From UBA12088 sp964568345 (GTDB lineage Bacteria; Patescibacteriota; Minisyncoccia; Phycocordibacterales; UBA12088), in contig CAZMPG010000046.1 of NCBI GenBank assembly GCA_964568345.1, forward strand, positions 1 to 6,883: DNA of 6,883 nucleotides, written 5' to 3'. How positions within the stretch are numbered: position 1 is the stretch's first letter; each line of letters begins with the position of its first letter. Both the position numbers and the translations under genes were made by a program. The notes under the pieces are model-generated. The model saw only the letters and a list, made by a program, of their open reading frames with translations, ran no database searches and was not told the DNA's origin. This document shows positions 1 through 5,678 of the stretch, piece after piece.

Positions 1-103
1 TACCTACAGGGTCTTTTCCTATTTTCTAGATAGTTTTGTTGGACAGTAGTGGGTTACTGACGGGCACCTTGACGCGCGCCACTTGTACGTGTAAGCCTGA
101 GGG

Positions 104-799
104 ATGCAGTGTGTGATCCTCGCAGCGGGGATGGGGGTGCGTATGCGCCCCCTTACCCTCGACCGACCGAAACCGCTCGTTGAAGTCGGCGGCAGGCCGC
201 TCGTGGAGCACGTGCTCGACGCGCTGCCGGATAGTATCACCTCGCTCGTATTCGTCGTGCACTACCGCGGGGAGCAAATCCGTGAACACTTCGGGGGGAG
301 CTACCGTGGTAGATCGGTGATCTACGTTGACCAAGTTACCGCAAACGGCACGGGAGGAGCGCTCCGCGCTGCCCGACCGGTGCTTGGAGAGCGCTTCATG
401 GTGGTGCTCGCCGACGACCTCCACGGCGCGCCCGCGCTCCAGGAGCTCACGCGCTACCCGCTCGCCATCCTCGGCGCGATTTCGCCGACGCCTGAGCGCT
501 ACGGCGTGCTCACCGTGGAGGACGGGATACTCGTCGGCATTGAGGAGAAGCCGCAGCGCCCGCGCTCAAACCTCGTGAACACAGGCGCGATGGTCCTTGA
601 CCAGCGCATCTTCGCGTACGAAACGCCCACCACGAATGGTGAGGTGTTCCTCACCGACCTGGTGACAGGCCTCGCGCACGATGCTCATGTCCACGTGGTC
701 GCGCAGCCGCGGTGGTGCCCCATCGGCTACCCCGAGGACCTACCGAAGGGCGAGGCATTCCTGCGCGACGGTGGCCACGCACCCACGCTACGCACCTGA
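104..799 (+). CDS. NDP-sugar pyrophosphorylase (GT-A-fold nucleotidyltransferase)
   Basis: A 231-residue protein of the glucose-1-phosphate thymidylyltransferase / mannose-1-phosphate guanylyltransferase superfamily, which couples an NTP to a sugar 1-phosphate in the cytoplasm to give an NDP-sugar. Visible motifs are the N-terminal signature VILAAGMGVRMRPLT followed by RPKPLVEV (residues 4-28), a metal-binding DD at 104-105 (VLADDLHG), EEKP at 147-150, NTGAM at 159-163 and a WCPIGYPEDL end motif at 204-213. In the signature the usual Thr of GxGTR is Val12. The protein stops after the catalytic domain, with no left-handed beta-helix or cupin tail. The start is fixed because the signature begins at residue 4; the purine run GAGGG touches the ATG, too close for a normal ribosome site. 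Its end overlaps the convergent glycosyltransferase gene by 12 bp. The neighbours suggest it activates a sugar, perhaps mannose, for a glycan; the base and sugar specificity cannot be read from sequence alone. Confidence 0.93.
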   Translation: MQCVILAAGMGVRMRPLTLDRPKPLVEVGGRPLVEHVLDALPDSITSLVFVVHYRGEQIREHFGGSYRGRSVIYVDQVTANGTGGALRAARPVLGERFMVVLADDLHGAPALQELTRYPLAILGAISPTPERYGVLTVEDGILVGIEEKPQRPRSNLVNTGAMVLDQRIFAYETPTTNGEVFLTDLVTGLAHDAHVHVVAQPRWCPIGYPEDLPKGEAFLRDGGHAPTLRT

Positions 800-2236
800 A
801 GTTAGAGCGCCTCGTGGCACCAGTTGCACCGACTTCCGTATGACGTGGAAGTCGAGCGTGCGGTCGAGGAGGCCGTAGAGGACACCCGCCGCCTCGAGGA
901 GAGCACACACAGGGATGAGGGCAACCTGGAGTACTCCGTAGGCAACCTTGCGCGGCAGGGATATCGCGACATAGCGGACATTTACCGCATAGCCGATGAG
1001 GTACATGAGGATATAGGTCGCAAAAGCGAGCGATGCGAGTATGCCAACCACGAGCGGCACGCGGATGGGGTGGAGAATGTTCACGATCGTGTAGAGGATA
1101 ACGAGCCACGAAAAAGACCAGAGGAGCGACATGCCGGAGAGCATGAGCTTGTACCGGGGGCGTATGTCGTTTGCTTGGAGGACATTCGCGATACCGCGGA
1201 ACCAGCGCCTCCGCTGCTTCACGAAGTCTATCGCCCGCTCGGGGCTCTGCTCGTGCACGTAACCAGAGACGTGCCCGAAACGGTACCCACGCTGCATCAT
1301 AGCGAGACCCCAGTACGCATCCTCGGTGATGCACTGGTCGGGGTAAAAATCGAACCCTCCCGCCTGTTCAACGCTGTTCCTGCAGAGGATGAATGATCCG
1401 TGCATACCGAACACGCAGACGCCAAAGAGGTACTGGAGGAAGTACCGCCCGAGGTCATCCGCGGTGCGGAGTGAGTCCGCGAGGGTGTAGAGGAGGTTTT
1501 CGCGCATGGTGCGGTGGTAGAGTATTGTGCCCTGGCCAATGCGCGGCTTGTAGGCTGGGTCACGGAGCGTCCGACGCTCCTCAGCGGCGGCGAAGCGGAG
1601 TATCCCCTGCACCGTACCAGCGTCTATGCGCGATTCGTCGTCGAGGTGAAATATCCAATCATGTGGCCGTGCAGCAGACTCCTGGAGCGCGAAGTGGAGC
1701 GCCCGCGCTTTGTAGCGAGCACTCCGCTCGGTCGTAAACGCTGGGTGCACCTCGATGACCCGTACCCGCTCCCCGTACGGCACCTTCGCGAGGAGAATGC
1801 TGAGGTGCGGCGTCGTCTTCTCGGTGACCACCTCGACGACGTACGGCACGTGGATGCGGTGCGTCCGCATGAAGCGCTCCATCGTCTCGATGACACCGAC
1901 CGCGGTTGCAACGACGGTTGGCTGGTTCGTGCCCCGCGTTACAAGCCGAAAGTAGATGCTACCCCGCGGCAGCGGAGCCGGTCGCCTGTCGTGGAGAGTG
2001 TCGTGGTAGAGCAGGATGCCGAGGAGCGAAACGACCGCCGAGGGGAGAGGCACGAGCCAGAGGATACTCAAAAATGCCTGCACCTGCTCGATGGTTGAGG
2101 ACGGCAGCGCCGCGCGGGTAAGGTTGAAGTAGTCCACCTCGAGGAGCACGAGGGCGATCGCGGGAAAGAGGACCGCAGCGGCGATACTGATGTGGTTGCG
2201 CTTGATAGCGCGTGCGATACGGCGCAGGAGAAGCAT
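788..2236 (-). CDS. Membrane family 2 glycosyltransferase, egghead-like (putative beta-mannosyltransferase)
   Basis: A 482-residue processive-type GT2 enzyme that would join sugars from an NDP-sugar at the cytoplasmic face of the membrane. Two membrane spans (about residues 15-34 and 53-77) precede the catalytic domain. KARAL at 176-180, the acidic HLDDESRI at 197-204, GQGTILY at 234-240, the catalytic-base motif TED at 304-306 and QRRRWFRG at 341-348 (the QxxRW signature) follow in order. About three more spans lie near 364-388, 393-418 and 430-456. The run GQGTILY...LADSLRTADDLG...GSFI...TED...QRRRW closely follows the Drosophila egghead protein as I remember it, a GDP-mannose beta-1,4-mannosyltransferase, so mannose is a reasonable donor guess. 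There is no PilZ domain. It is the last gene of the leftward operon, 15 bp after the hydrolase gene, with only a weak AGGT directly before the ATG. The specific polymer or lipid acceptor is unknown. Confidence 0.93.
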   Translation of the reverse strand: MLLLRRIARAIKRNHISIAAAVLFPAIALVLLEVDYFNLTRAALPSSTIEQVQAFLSILWLVPLPSAVVSLLGILLYHDTLHDRRPAPLPRGSIYFRLVTRGTNQPTVVATAVGVIETMERFMRTHRIHVPYVVEVVTEKTTPHLSILLAKVPYGERVRVIEVHPAFTTERSARYKARALHFALQESAARPHDWIFHLDDESRIDAGTVQGILRFAAAEERRTLRDPAYKPRIGQGTILYHRTMRENLLYTLADSLRTADDLGRYFLQYLFGVCVFGMHGSFILCRNSVEQAGGFDFYPDQCITEDAYWGLAMMQRGYRFGHVSGYVHEQSPERAIDFVKQRRRWFRGIANVLQANDIRPRYKLMLSGMSLLWSFSWLVILYTIVNILHPIRVPLVVGILASLAFATYILMYLIGYAVNVRYVAISLPRKVAYGVLQVALIPVCALLEAAGVLYGLLDRTLDFHVIRKSVQLVPRGALTSGA

Positions 2237-2251
2237 ACCTGGCGTGGTAAA

Positions 2252-3463
2252 TTATGTCCGGGTGAGCTCACTACGCATCCAGAGGGGAAGCTTGAGGAGT
2301 GTGTGGGTGCCGTCTGCGTTGTGCACCACCATGCCACTGTTGCCAGTAAAGCCCCACGGCATGATGAGAGTAAAGCCTTCATCAAGGAGTGCCGACGATA
2401 TACTTTTCACCGCGATGTAGTTCTCATCGGTCTGGTAGAGCTCATTGGCAGCACGCGTCGGATGTTGCACCGCGTCGGGATCGTAGAAGTTGTAGGCACC
2501 AAGCTCGAGCACCCACTTCGGCTTACCGGTGATGGTGCGGAAATCGGCGACCTCATCGGGGCGCATGCGGTAGATGTGCATCGCGTACACGTCGGTGCAG
2601 TCCTCAACAAGCGTCGTACGGAGCTTTTCATCGGAGAAGAGGCGATACTTAGGCTGTGCATGCTCCTCGAGGTCGGAGAAGCCGACATACGTGGAGCCGG
2701 CGAGCGGCTTGAGGGTATCGTATGCCATTTTGAGGTACGTATGCATGTCCGCTGCAGTCACGCGGGAGGTGCTCGCTGCTGGCGACCAGGTGAGCTCCCC
2801 GTACGGCTCATTGAAGGTCTGCCACATGCGGATGTTTTCGTGCTGCCGAAAACGTGTGACGTACGCCGCGAGTGCATCGCGGTACGCTGCACGGCCATGT
2901 TCTGTGCGAACGAGTTCCCAGCGGAAATTGCCATCGAAAGGCTGTGGATCACCCGCGTAGTTGCCCGCTCCCATGACACAGATGACCGAGATACCATGGG
3001 CCTGCGCTCGTGAGAGGTAATCATCGAGGTGCACCGCGTACGCCTCAGCGAGCATGAAGTGGCCATCACGGTAATCAAACAGTGACTCAAGTTGACAGAA
3101 CGTGCGCACCTCCCGTACCCCAAGTGATTCGATAGTCGCGAGGTCACCCTCAATGCGCGCAGGATCGTACGCAGCACCAAGCCAATTTATCACCTGACTA
3201 CCGTCGTGGGTGTCGAGCCAGGGGAGGTTGATGCCGAGGTTCTCGGACGTGTAGGCAACCGTACGAGTCGCCGTGTCGACAGAGACCGACGGCGCGATGC
3301 CCTGCTGTTCCTGCACCGACGCGGCGGGAACGGCGTGCACGGTCAGTGCAGGTGTAGCAACAAGCGCATGGATCCCCGGGAAGAAGGGCAAGAGGAAGAA
3401 GGCGGACACGCCCGTGAGCACGAGGGCACGGACCAACCTGAGGGTGAGGTGTCCGATCGTCAT
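2252..3463 (-). CDS. Secreted or membrane-anchored clan GH-A glycoside hydrolase (cellulase/mannanase-like)
   Basis: A 403-residue protein with an uncleaved or cleaved N-terminal hydrophobic segment (about residues 10-35), placing the rest outside the membrane. The body reads as a retaining (beta/alpha)8 hydrolase: N-terminal strand motif LGVREVRTF (114-122), WQTFNEPYGE (214-223) with Glu219 as likely acid/base, DVYAMHIY (291-298) as the strand with substrate-contacting His and Tyr, WVLELGAYN (317-325) with Glu320 as likely nucleophile, and an MPWGF aromatic strand (368-372). This fits families such as GH5 or GH39; I cannot choose between them. Its ATG overlaps the stop of the upstream fusion gene in a 4-bp ATGA, so translation is probably coupled, and the glycosyltransferase follows after 15 bp. 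Synthase-dependent polysaccharide loci often carry such an enzyme (PslG of the Psl locus is an example) to trim or release the chain. The linkage cut is not known. Confidence 0.88.
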   Translation of the reverse strand: MTIGHLTLRLVRALVLTGVSAFFLLPFFPGIHALVATPALTVHAVPAASVQEQQGIAPSVSVDTATRTVAYTSENLGINLPWLDTHDGSQVINWLGAAYDPARIEGDLATIESLGVREVRTFCQLESLFDYRDGHFMLAEAYAVHLDDYLSRAQAHGISVICVMGAGNYAGDPQPFDGNFRWELVRTEHGRAAYRDALAAYVTRFRQHENIRMWQTFNEPYGELTWSPAASTSRVTAADMHTYLKMAYDTLKPLAGSTYVGFSDLEEHAQPKYRLFSDEKLRTTLVEDCTDVYAMHIYRMRPDEVADFRTITGKPKWVLELGAYNFYDPDAVQHPTRAANELYQTDENYIAVKSISSALLDEGFTLIMPWGFTGNSGMVVHNADGTHTLLKLPLWMRSELTRT

Positions 3464-4371
3464 ACGTCAGTAGATAGCGCCACATCACCCTGTGGCTGCG
3501 GCTTCTCGACGCGGGCGTAGTCGTCTTCGTAGCGCACGATGTCGTCCTCACCCAGGTAGGAGCCGCACTGCACCTCTACGATGACGAGGGGTGTGTCGTG
3601 CATGTTCGCGAGCCGATGCACAAAACCCTTCGGCACGTAGCAGCTCTGGTTCTCCAAAAGGACCTGGTGACCGATGTGGCTCGGATGCCCCTGTGCCCGC
3701 ACCTGCACGGTCGCGGTGCCGACCACCACCACCCAATGCTCGCTCCGCTGCTCGTGGCTCTGGAGACTTAGCCGGGCACCGGGGTGCACGATGATCTTCT
3801 TCACCTTGAACGCTGGCGTGTCCTCGAGGACGTAGTAGACCCCCCAGGGGCGCACGCCCACCTCGACGTACTCCCGCTCCCGGAGGTGCTGCGGCACTGT
3901 GGCAAGCGCCGATTCGAGTAGCGGAGCATCCTGAGGATTTTCGATTCGCCGCACGTAGGAGGAGCTGCTGTGCGTCTTTGCGCCCAGACCGTCGACAATA
4001 CGTACGCCGTAGCGCTCACACACGGCGCGCTCGGGTATTTCGTACGCAAAGCGGTCCCCGCCCTTCGTGAAGAGTATTTCGTGCGCACTGTCGCGTGCCC
4101 GGATGTCCCGTATGAGCCCTTCGAGGGTCTCGCACACCGAGCCGTCCGTGTCGCTCGCGAGCACCGCCCGATCCACCGGCTTGAGCGAGCGCACGACGCG
4201 CAAGCGGTACTGCTCGTCCTGGAAGCTCTCCGTTCCGCGCTTCCTACGCGCCTGCGCATCGTTGTTCACGATGACCCAGAGCTCGTCCGCGAGGGCTTTC
4301 GAAAGCTCGAGACATTCAATGTGCCCCGGGTGAAGCGGGTTTGCATACAGGGATGTAATGGCAGTGCGCAT
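3460..4371 (-). CDS. Fusion of HxGH nucleotidyltransferase and type II phosphomannose isomerase-like cupin
   Basis: A 303-residue two-domain cytoplasmic protein. Residues 1-140 are a Rossmann-type cytidylyltransferase-like domain: TSLYANPLHPGHIECL with HPGH at 14-17, VNNDAQARRKRG (35-46), FTKGGD (101-106) and SSSSYVRR (135-142), similar in style to the HldE nucleotidyltransferase half. Residues 168-287 match the C-terminal cupin of type II mannose-6-phosphate isomerases: RPWGVYYVL (174-182), FKVKKIIVHPGARLSLQ (188-204), RSEHWVVVVGTA (209-220), ENQSCYVPKGFVHRLAN (240-256) and QCGSYLGEDDIVRYEDDY (268-285). The cupin would interconvert fructose 6-phosphate and mannose 6-phosphate; the substrate of the first domain is unknown. 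The usual HHHRxEHW metal motif reads HEQRSEHW (206-213), so one His is Gln. It is first in the leftward operon, starting about 12 nt after the predicted transcription start and without a visible Shine-Dalgarno site. Bifunctional ManC-type enzymes carry a GT-A pyrophosphorylase here instead. Confidence 0.92.
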   Translation of the reverse strand: MRTAITSLYANPLHPGHIECLELSKALADELWVIVNNDAQARRKRGTESFQDEQYRLRVVRSLKPVDRAVLASDTDGSVCETLEGLIRDIRARDSAHEILFTKGGDRFAYEIPERAVCERYGVRIVDGLGAKTHSSSSYVRRIENPQDAPLLESALATVPQHLREREYVEVGVRPWGVYYVLEDTPAFKVKKIIVHPGARLSLQSHEQRSEHWVVVVGTATVQVRAQGHPSHIGHQVLLENQSCYVPKGFVHRLANMHDTPLVIVEVQCGSYLGEDDIVRYEDDYARVEKPQPQGDVALSTDV

Positions 4372-4386
4372 GGTTTTTGCTTATGT

Positions 4387-4415
4387 GTTGTAGCACATAT
4401 TTACTCGAAAGTAAA
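4387..4415 (-). promoter_or_regulatory. Promoter of the leftward glycan operon with two nested inverted repeats
   Basis: Read on the minus strand, TTTACT (4410-4415) and TACAAC (4387-4392) sit 17 bp apart, and TGC directly before the second hexamer makes an extended -10. The predicted start of transcription falls about 12 nt before the ATG at 4371. Two inverted repeats overlap these boxes: ATTTACT and AGTAAAT around a 4-nt centre (4399-4416) covers the -35, and TATGTG/CACATA (4382-4387 with 4394-4399) spans the -10. Either could be an operator. The hexamers are only partial matches to the consensus, so this is a prediction. Confidence 0.5.
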
Positions 4416-4418
4416 TGG

Positions 4419-4426
4419 GTTCAATG
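4419..4426. repeat. Left target-site duplication GTTCAATG
   Basis: GTTCAATG directly abuts the left terminal inverted repeat of the small element and is repeated exactly at 4650-4657 on its far side. The match continues for two more bases (GT) on both sides, so the duplication may be 8, 9 or 10 bp. Confidence 0.72.
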
Positions 4427-4649
4427 GTAATTGCTCACACCCTCCGCATACTGTCTCTGCGAGCCCCCGCCTGCCGCGGGGATGACCGCAGGCCTTTAGT
4501 CGCGAGCAGAGGTGGCGGGAAGCGGTCCATGATATGAGCGGCATTTCGGTACCACAACGAACACAACCCTGGATTGCTTCGTCGTCTCCCGGCGGGTCGG
4601 CTTCTCGCAATGACACCGACATCGGACTGTGGATGGTGCGAGCAATTAC
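4427..4649. mobile_element. MITE-like non-autonomous element, 223 bp
   Basis: The left end GTAATTGCTCACACCCTCC (4427-4445) and the right end GGATGGTGCGAGCAATTAC (4631-4649) are inverted copies matching at 17 of 19 positions, and looser inverted similarity (TGCGAG...CCGCC) carries on inward to about 4472 and 4588. An exact direct repeat flanks both ends. Inside are a CCCCGC/GCGGGG hairpin (4465-4481) and a segment from GGATTGCTTCGTCG to CTCGCAATGAC (4571-4614). The latter resembles the dispersed 'GTCATTGCGAG...GAAGCAATCC' repeat that I recall from many bacterial genomes. No transposase is encoded and the reading frames inside look like chance, so an outside transposase would be needed. The left end lies only a few bases upstream of the operon promoter. 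Confidence 0.72.
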
Positions 4650-4657
4650 GTTCAATG
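4650..4657. repeat. Right target-site duplication GTTCAATG
   Basis: Second exact copy of the 8-bp direct repeat, abutting the right terminal inverted repeat. It lies in the DNA following the sedolisin remnant, which is therefore probably the sequence the element inserted into. Confidence 0.72.
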
Positions 4658-4686
4658 GTGCCTGCTCCCAGCATTCGCGCACAGGG

Positions 4687-4926
4687 TCAATTAAGCCATG
4701 CCGCAACGAAACCGCCTCCAGCAGAAGCAGAGGTTACGGCAATGAGGGTACGGGGAAACTTGCCCCCGACGCGGAGCCAGCCAGTATACCCCTGGTACGG
4801 CTGGCTATTGTACACCGCGACACCGGTGTTCGGGTCTGCGGCCGCGGACACGTCTACAACGACCCTCTGTGAACAACCTGTTTTCGTTGGCCGCCCTGCG
4901 AGTCTCAGTACTTCGTAGGTGCTGCA
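4687..4926 (-). pseudogene. Decayed fragment of a sedolisin (S53) serine-carboxyl peptidase gene
   Basis: The minus-strand frame from the stop at 4927-4929 to the stop at 4687-4689 is open for 79 codons but has no ATG, and no GTG before the homologous part. Translated, 4762-4881 gives TGCSQR, then VDVSAAADPNTGVAVY, then YQGYTGW and VGG. This matches, from memory, the segment of S53 peptidases that reads like TGCSxRxxxDVSAVADPNTGVAVYDS...GW..VGGTSxSSP, just before the catalytic Ser. Exactly at that point (4761 onward) the similarity ends: the expected GTSxSxP is replaced by unrelated residues and the frame soon stops. The protease's Glu and Asp catalytic region and the calcium site are absent, and the 130 bp upstream (4927-5059) gives nothing recognisable in three frames. 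It is too short and broken to be active. The MITE-like element lies about 30 bp beyond its end. Confidence 0.62.
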
Positions 4927-5059
4927 TTACACATGGTGTTTGTGAATGAGATGACATGCTCCACCATAGCAAGCGGCAGTGGGGGGTATAGGGATACCGC
5001 TTCGTGCACAGGCTGCTCCGCAAGGCGACTGTACTGTTGACTGTGTGCTGACCGCATGC

Positions 5060-5620
5060 TCATGACTGCCCGTCGGGTGCTGGGGTGCCGAAGAGCTGCA
5101 CGACGAATGTTGCTTCCCTGCCCTTGTACGTGCCGCGCGCAATGCCGACGCCTGTCTCGGTAAACGCACGGTTGAGGAGGTTGGCACGGTGTCCCTCGCT
5201 CTCCGACCACGCACGCACTACCGCGTCTGCGGTCGTAAATCGCACCGCGAGGTTCTCCCCCGCGGCGGTGAAGGGGTATCCTACCGCGTCGTACCAGTAC
5301 CACGGGGTGACACCGGTCGGGCTCGTGTGGGCGAAGTACCCCTTGTGCGCCATGTCCTCCGCTTTACGCTGCGCAGCCTCGGTAAGGCGCGGGCTCACCA
5401 GGAGTACGGGCGCCGCCGCCTGTGTACGCGCCTCGTTCGTGCGCTCAATGACGATACTGCGTACCACTGCCGCAACACCGCCCTGTCCGCGGAGCACGTA
5501 GGTGAGCCCCACAGCGAGGAGTGCGAGCACGCCACACACCAACCCCATACGCACAGACCAACGCACCCACCTACTGGGTGCGTTGGATGTATGCTCGTTG
5601 TGCTGCTCCGCAAGATGCAT
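5060..5620 (-). CDS. Membrane-anchored CAP/SCP-domain protein (YkwD-like)
   Basis: A 186-residue protein counted from the ATG at 5620. A short charged N-terminus is followed by one membrane span (MGLVCGVLALLAVGLTYVL, about residues 25-43), after which the chain should face outward. The rest is a CAP domain: RTNEAR near 60, AAQRKAEDMAHKGYFAHTSP (about 82-101) with the conserved His of AHTSP, GENLA (about 121-125) with the conserved Glu, then WSESEGHRANLLN (about 138-150) with the second Glu/His pair, and FVVQLFG near the end. All four classic cavity residues are kept. Bacterial members are secreted or surface proteins whose chemical role is mostly unsettled. I chose the ATG at 5620 because GGAG (5624-5627) lies just before it; a GTG seven codons upstream at 5641 and an ATG at 5548 are alternatives. 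It begins 58 bp after the preceding gene on the same strand. Confidence 0.88.
   Translation of the reverse strand: MHLAEQHNEHTSNAPSRWVRWSVRMGLVCGVLALLAVGLTYVLRGQGGVAAVVRSIVIERTNEARTQAAAPVLLVSPRLTEAAQRKAEDMAHKGYFAHTSPTGVTPWYWYDAVGYPFTAAGENLAVRFTTADAVVRAWSESEGHRANLLNRAFTETGVGIARGTYKGREATFVVQLFGTPAPDGQS
5558..5586. repeat. Perfect 12-bp inverted repeat in the 5' coding part of the CAP gene
   Basis: CCAACGCACCCA (5558-5569) and TGGGTGCGTTGG (5575-5586) are exact reverse complements separated by CCTAC. In RNA this gives a strong GC-rich stem with a 5-nt loop. It lies in the codons for the charged stretch before the membrane span, 10 nt upstream of a possible internal ATG at 5546-5548. There is no T-run after it in either direction, so it is not a typical intrinsic terminator. 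Confidence 0.8.
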
Positions 5621-5631
5621 ATACTCCGTAC

Positions 5632-5637
5632 AGTGTA
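5632..5637 (-). promoter_or_regulatory. Possible extended -10 of the CAP gene
   Basis: On the minus strand TGC is followed by TACACT, the same TGnTACA arrangement as in the operon promoter at 4387. No good -35 is found 16-18 bp upstream. If used, transcription would start within a few bases of the ATG at 5620, giving an almost leaderless message. Confidence 0.3.
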
Positions 5638-5678
5638 GCACCGGGCAACCGTGTGCGAGAATCTATCTCACGCGCAGA

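Noticed and set aside
69..97. TTGACG as the -35 of the pyrophosphorylase gene
   Set aside because: No acceptable -10 lies 16-18 bp downstream (TAAGCC at 92-97 is poor). The real promoter may lie further left or outside the window.
2192..3013. Plus-strand open frame of 273 codons opposite the hydrolase
   Set aside because: The minus-strand frame has catalytic GH-A motifs and a signal segment; this one has no recognisable motif.
4465..4481. CCCCGC/GCGGGG hairpin as a terminator
   Set aside because: There is no T-run on either side, and it lies inside the MITE-like element, so it is treated as part of the repeat.
4534..4918. Plus-strand open frames over the element and the S53 relic
   Set aside because: They start inside the repeat element and run antisense to recognisable S53 codons; no motifs seen.
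4905..5063. 52-codon minus-strand frame whose ATG overlaps the CAP stop codon as ATGA
   Set aside because: The overlap looks like coupling, but the product shows no motif, hydrophobic pattern or family resemblance, and the frame lies in decayed DNA beside the S53 relic. It could still be a chance or real small gene.
5621..5641. GTG at 5641 as the start of the CAP protein
   Set aside because: It would add seven residues with no conserved content; the ATG at 5620 has GGAG nearby.
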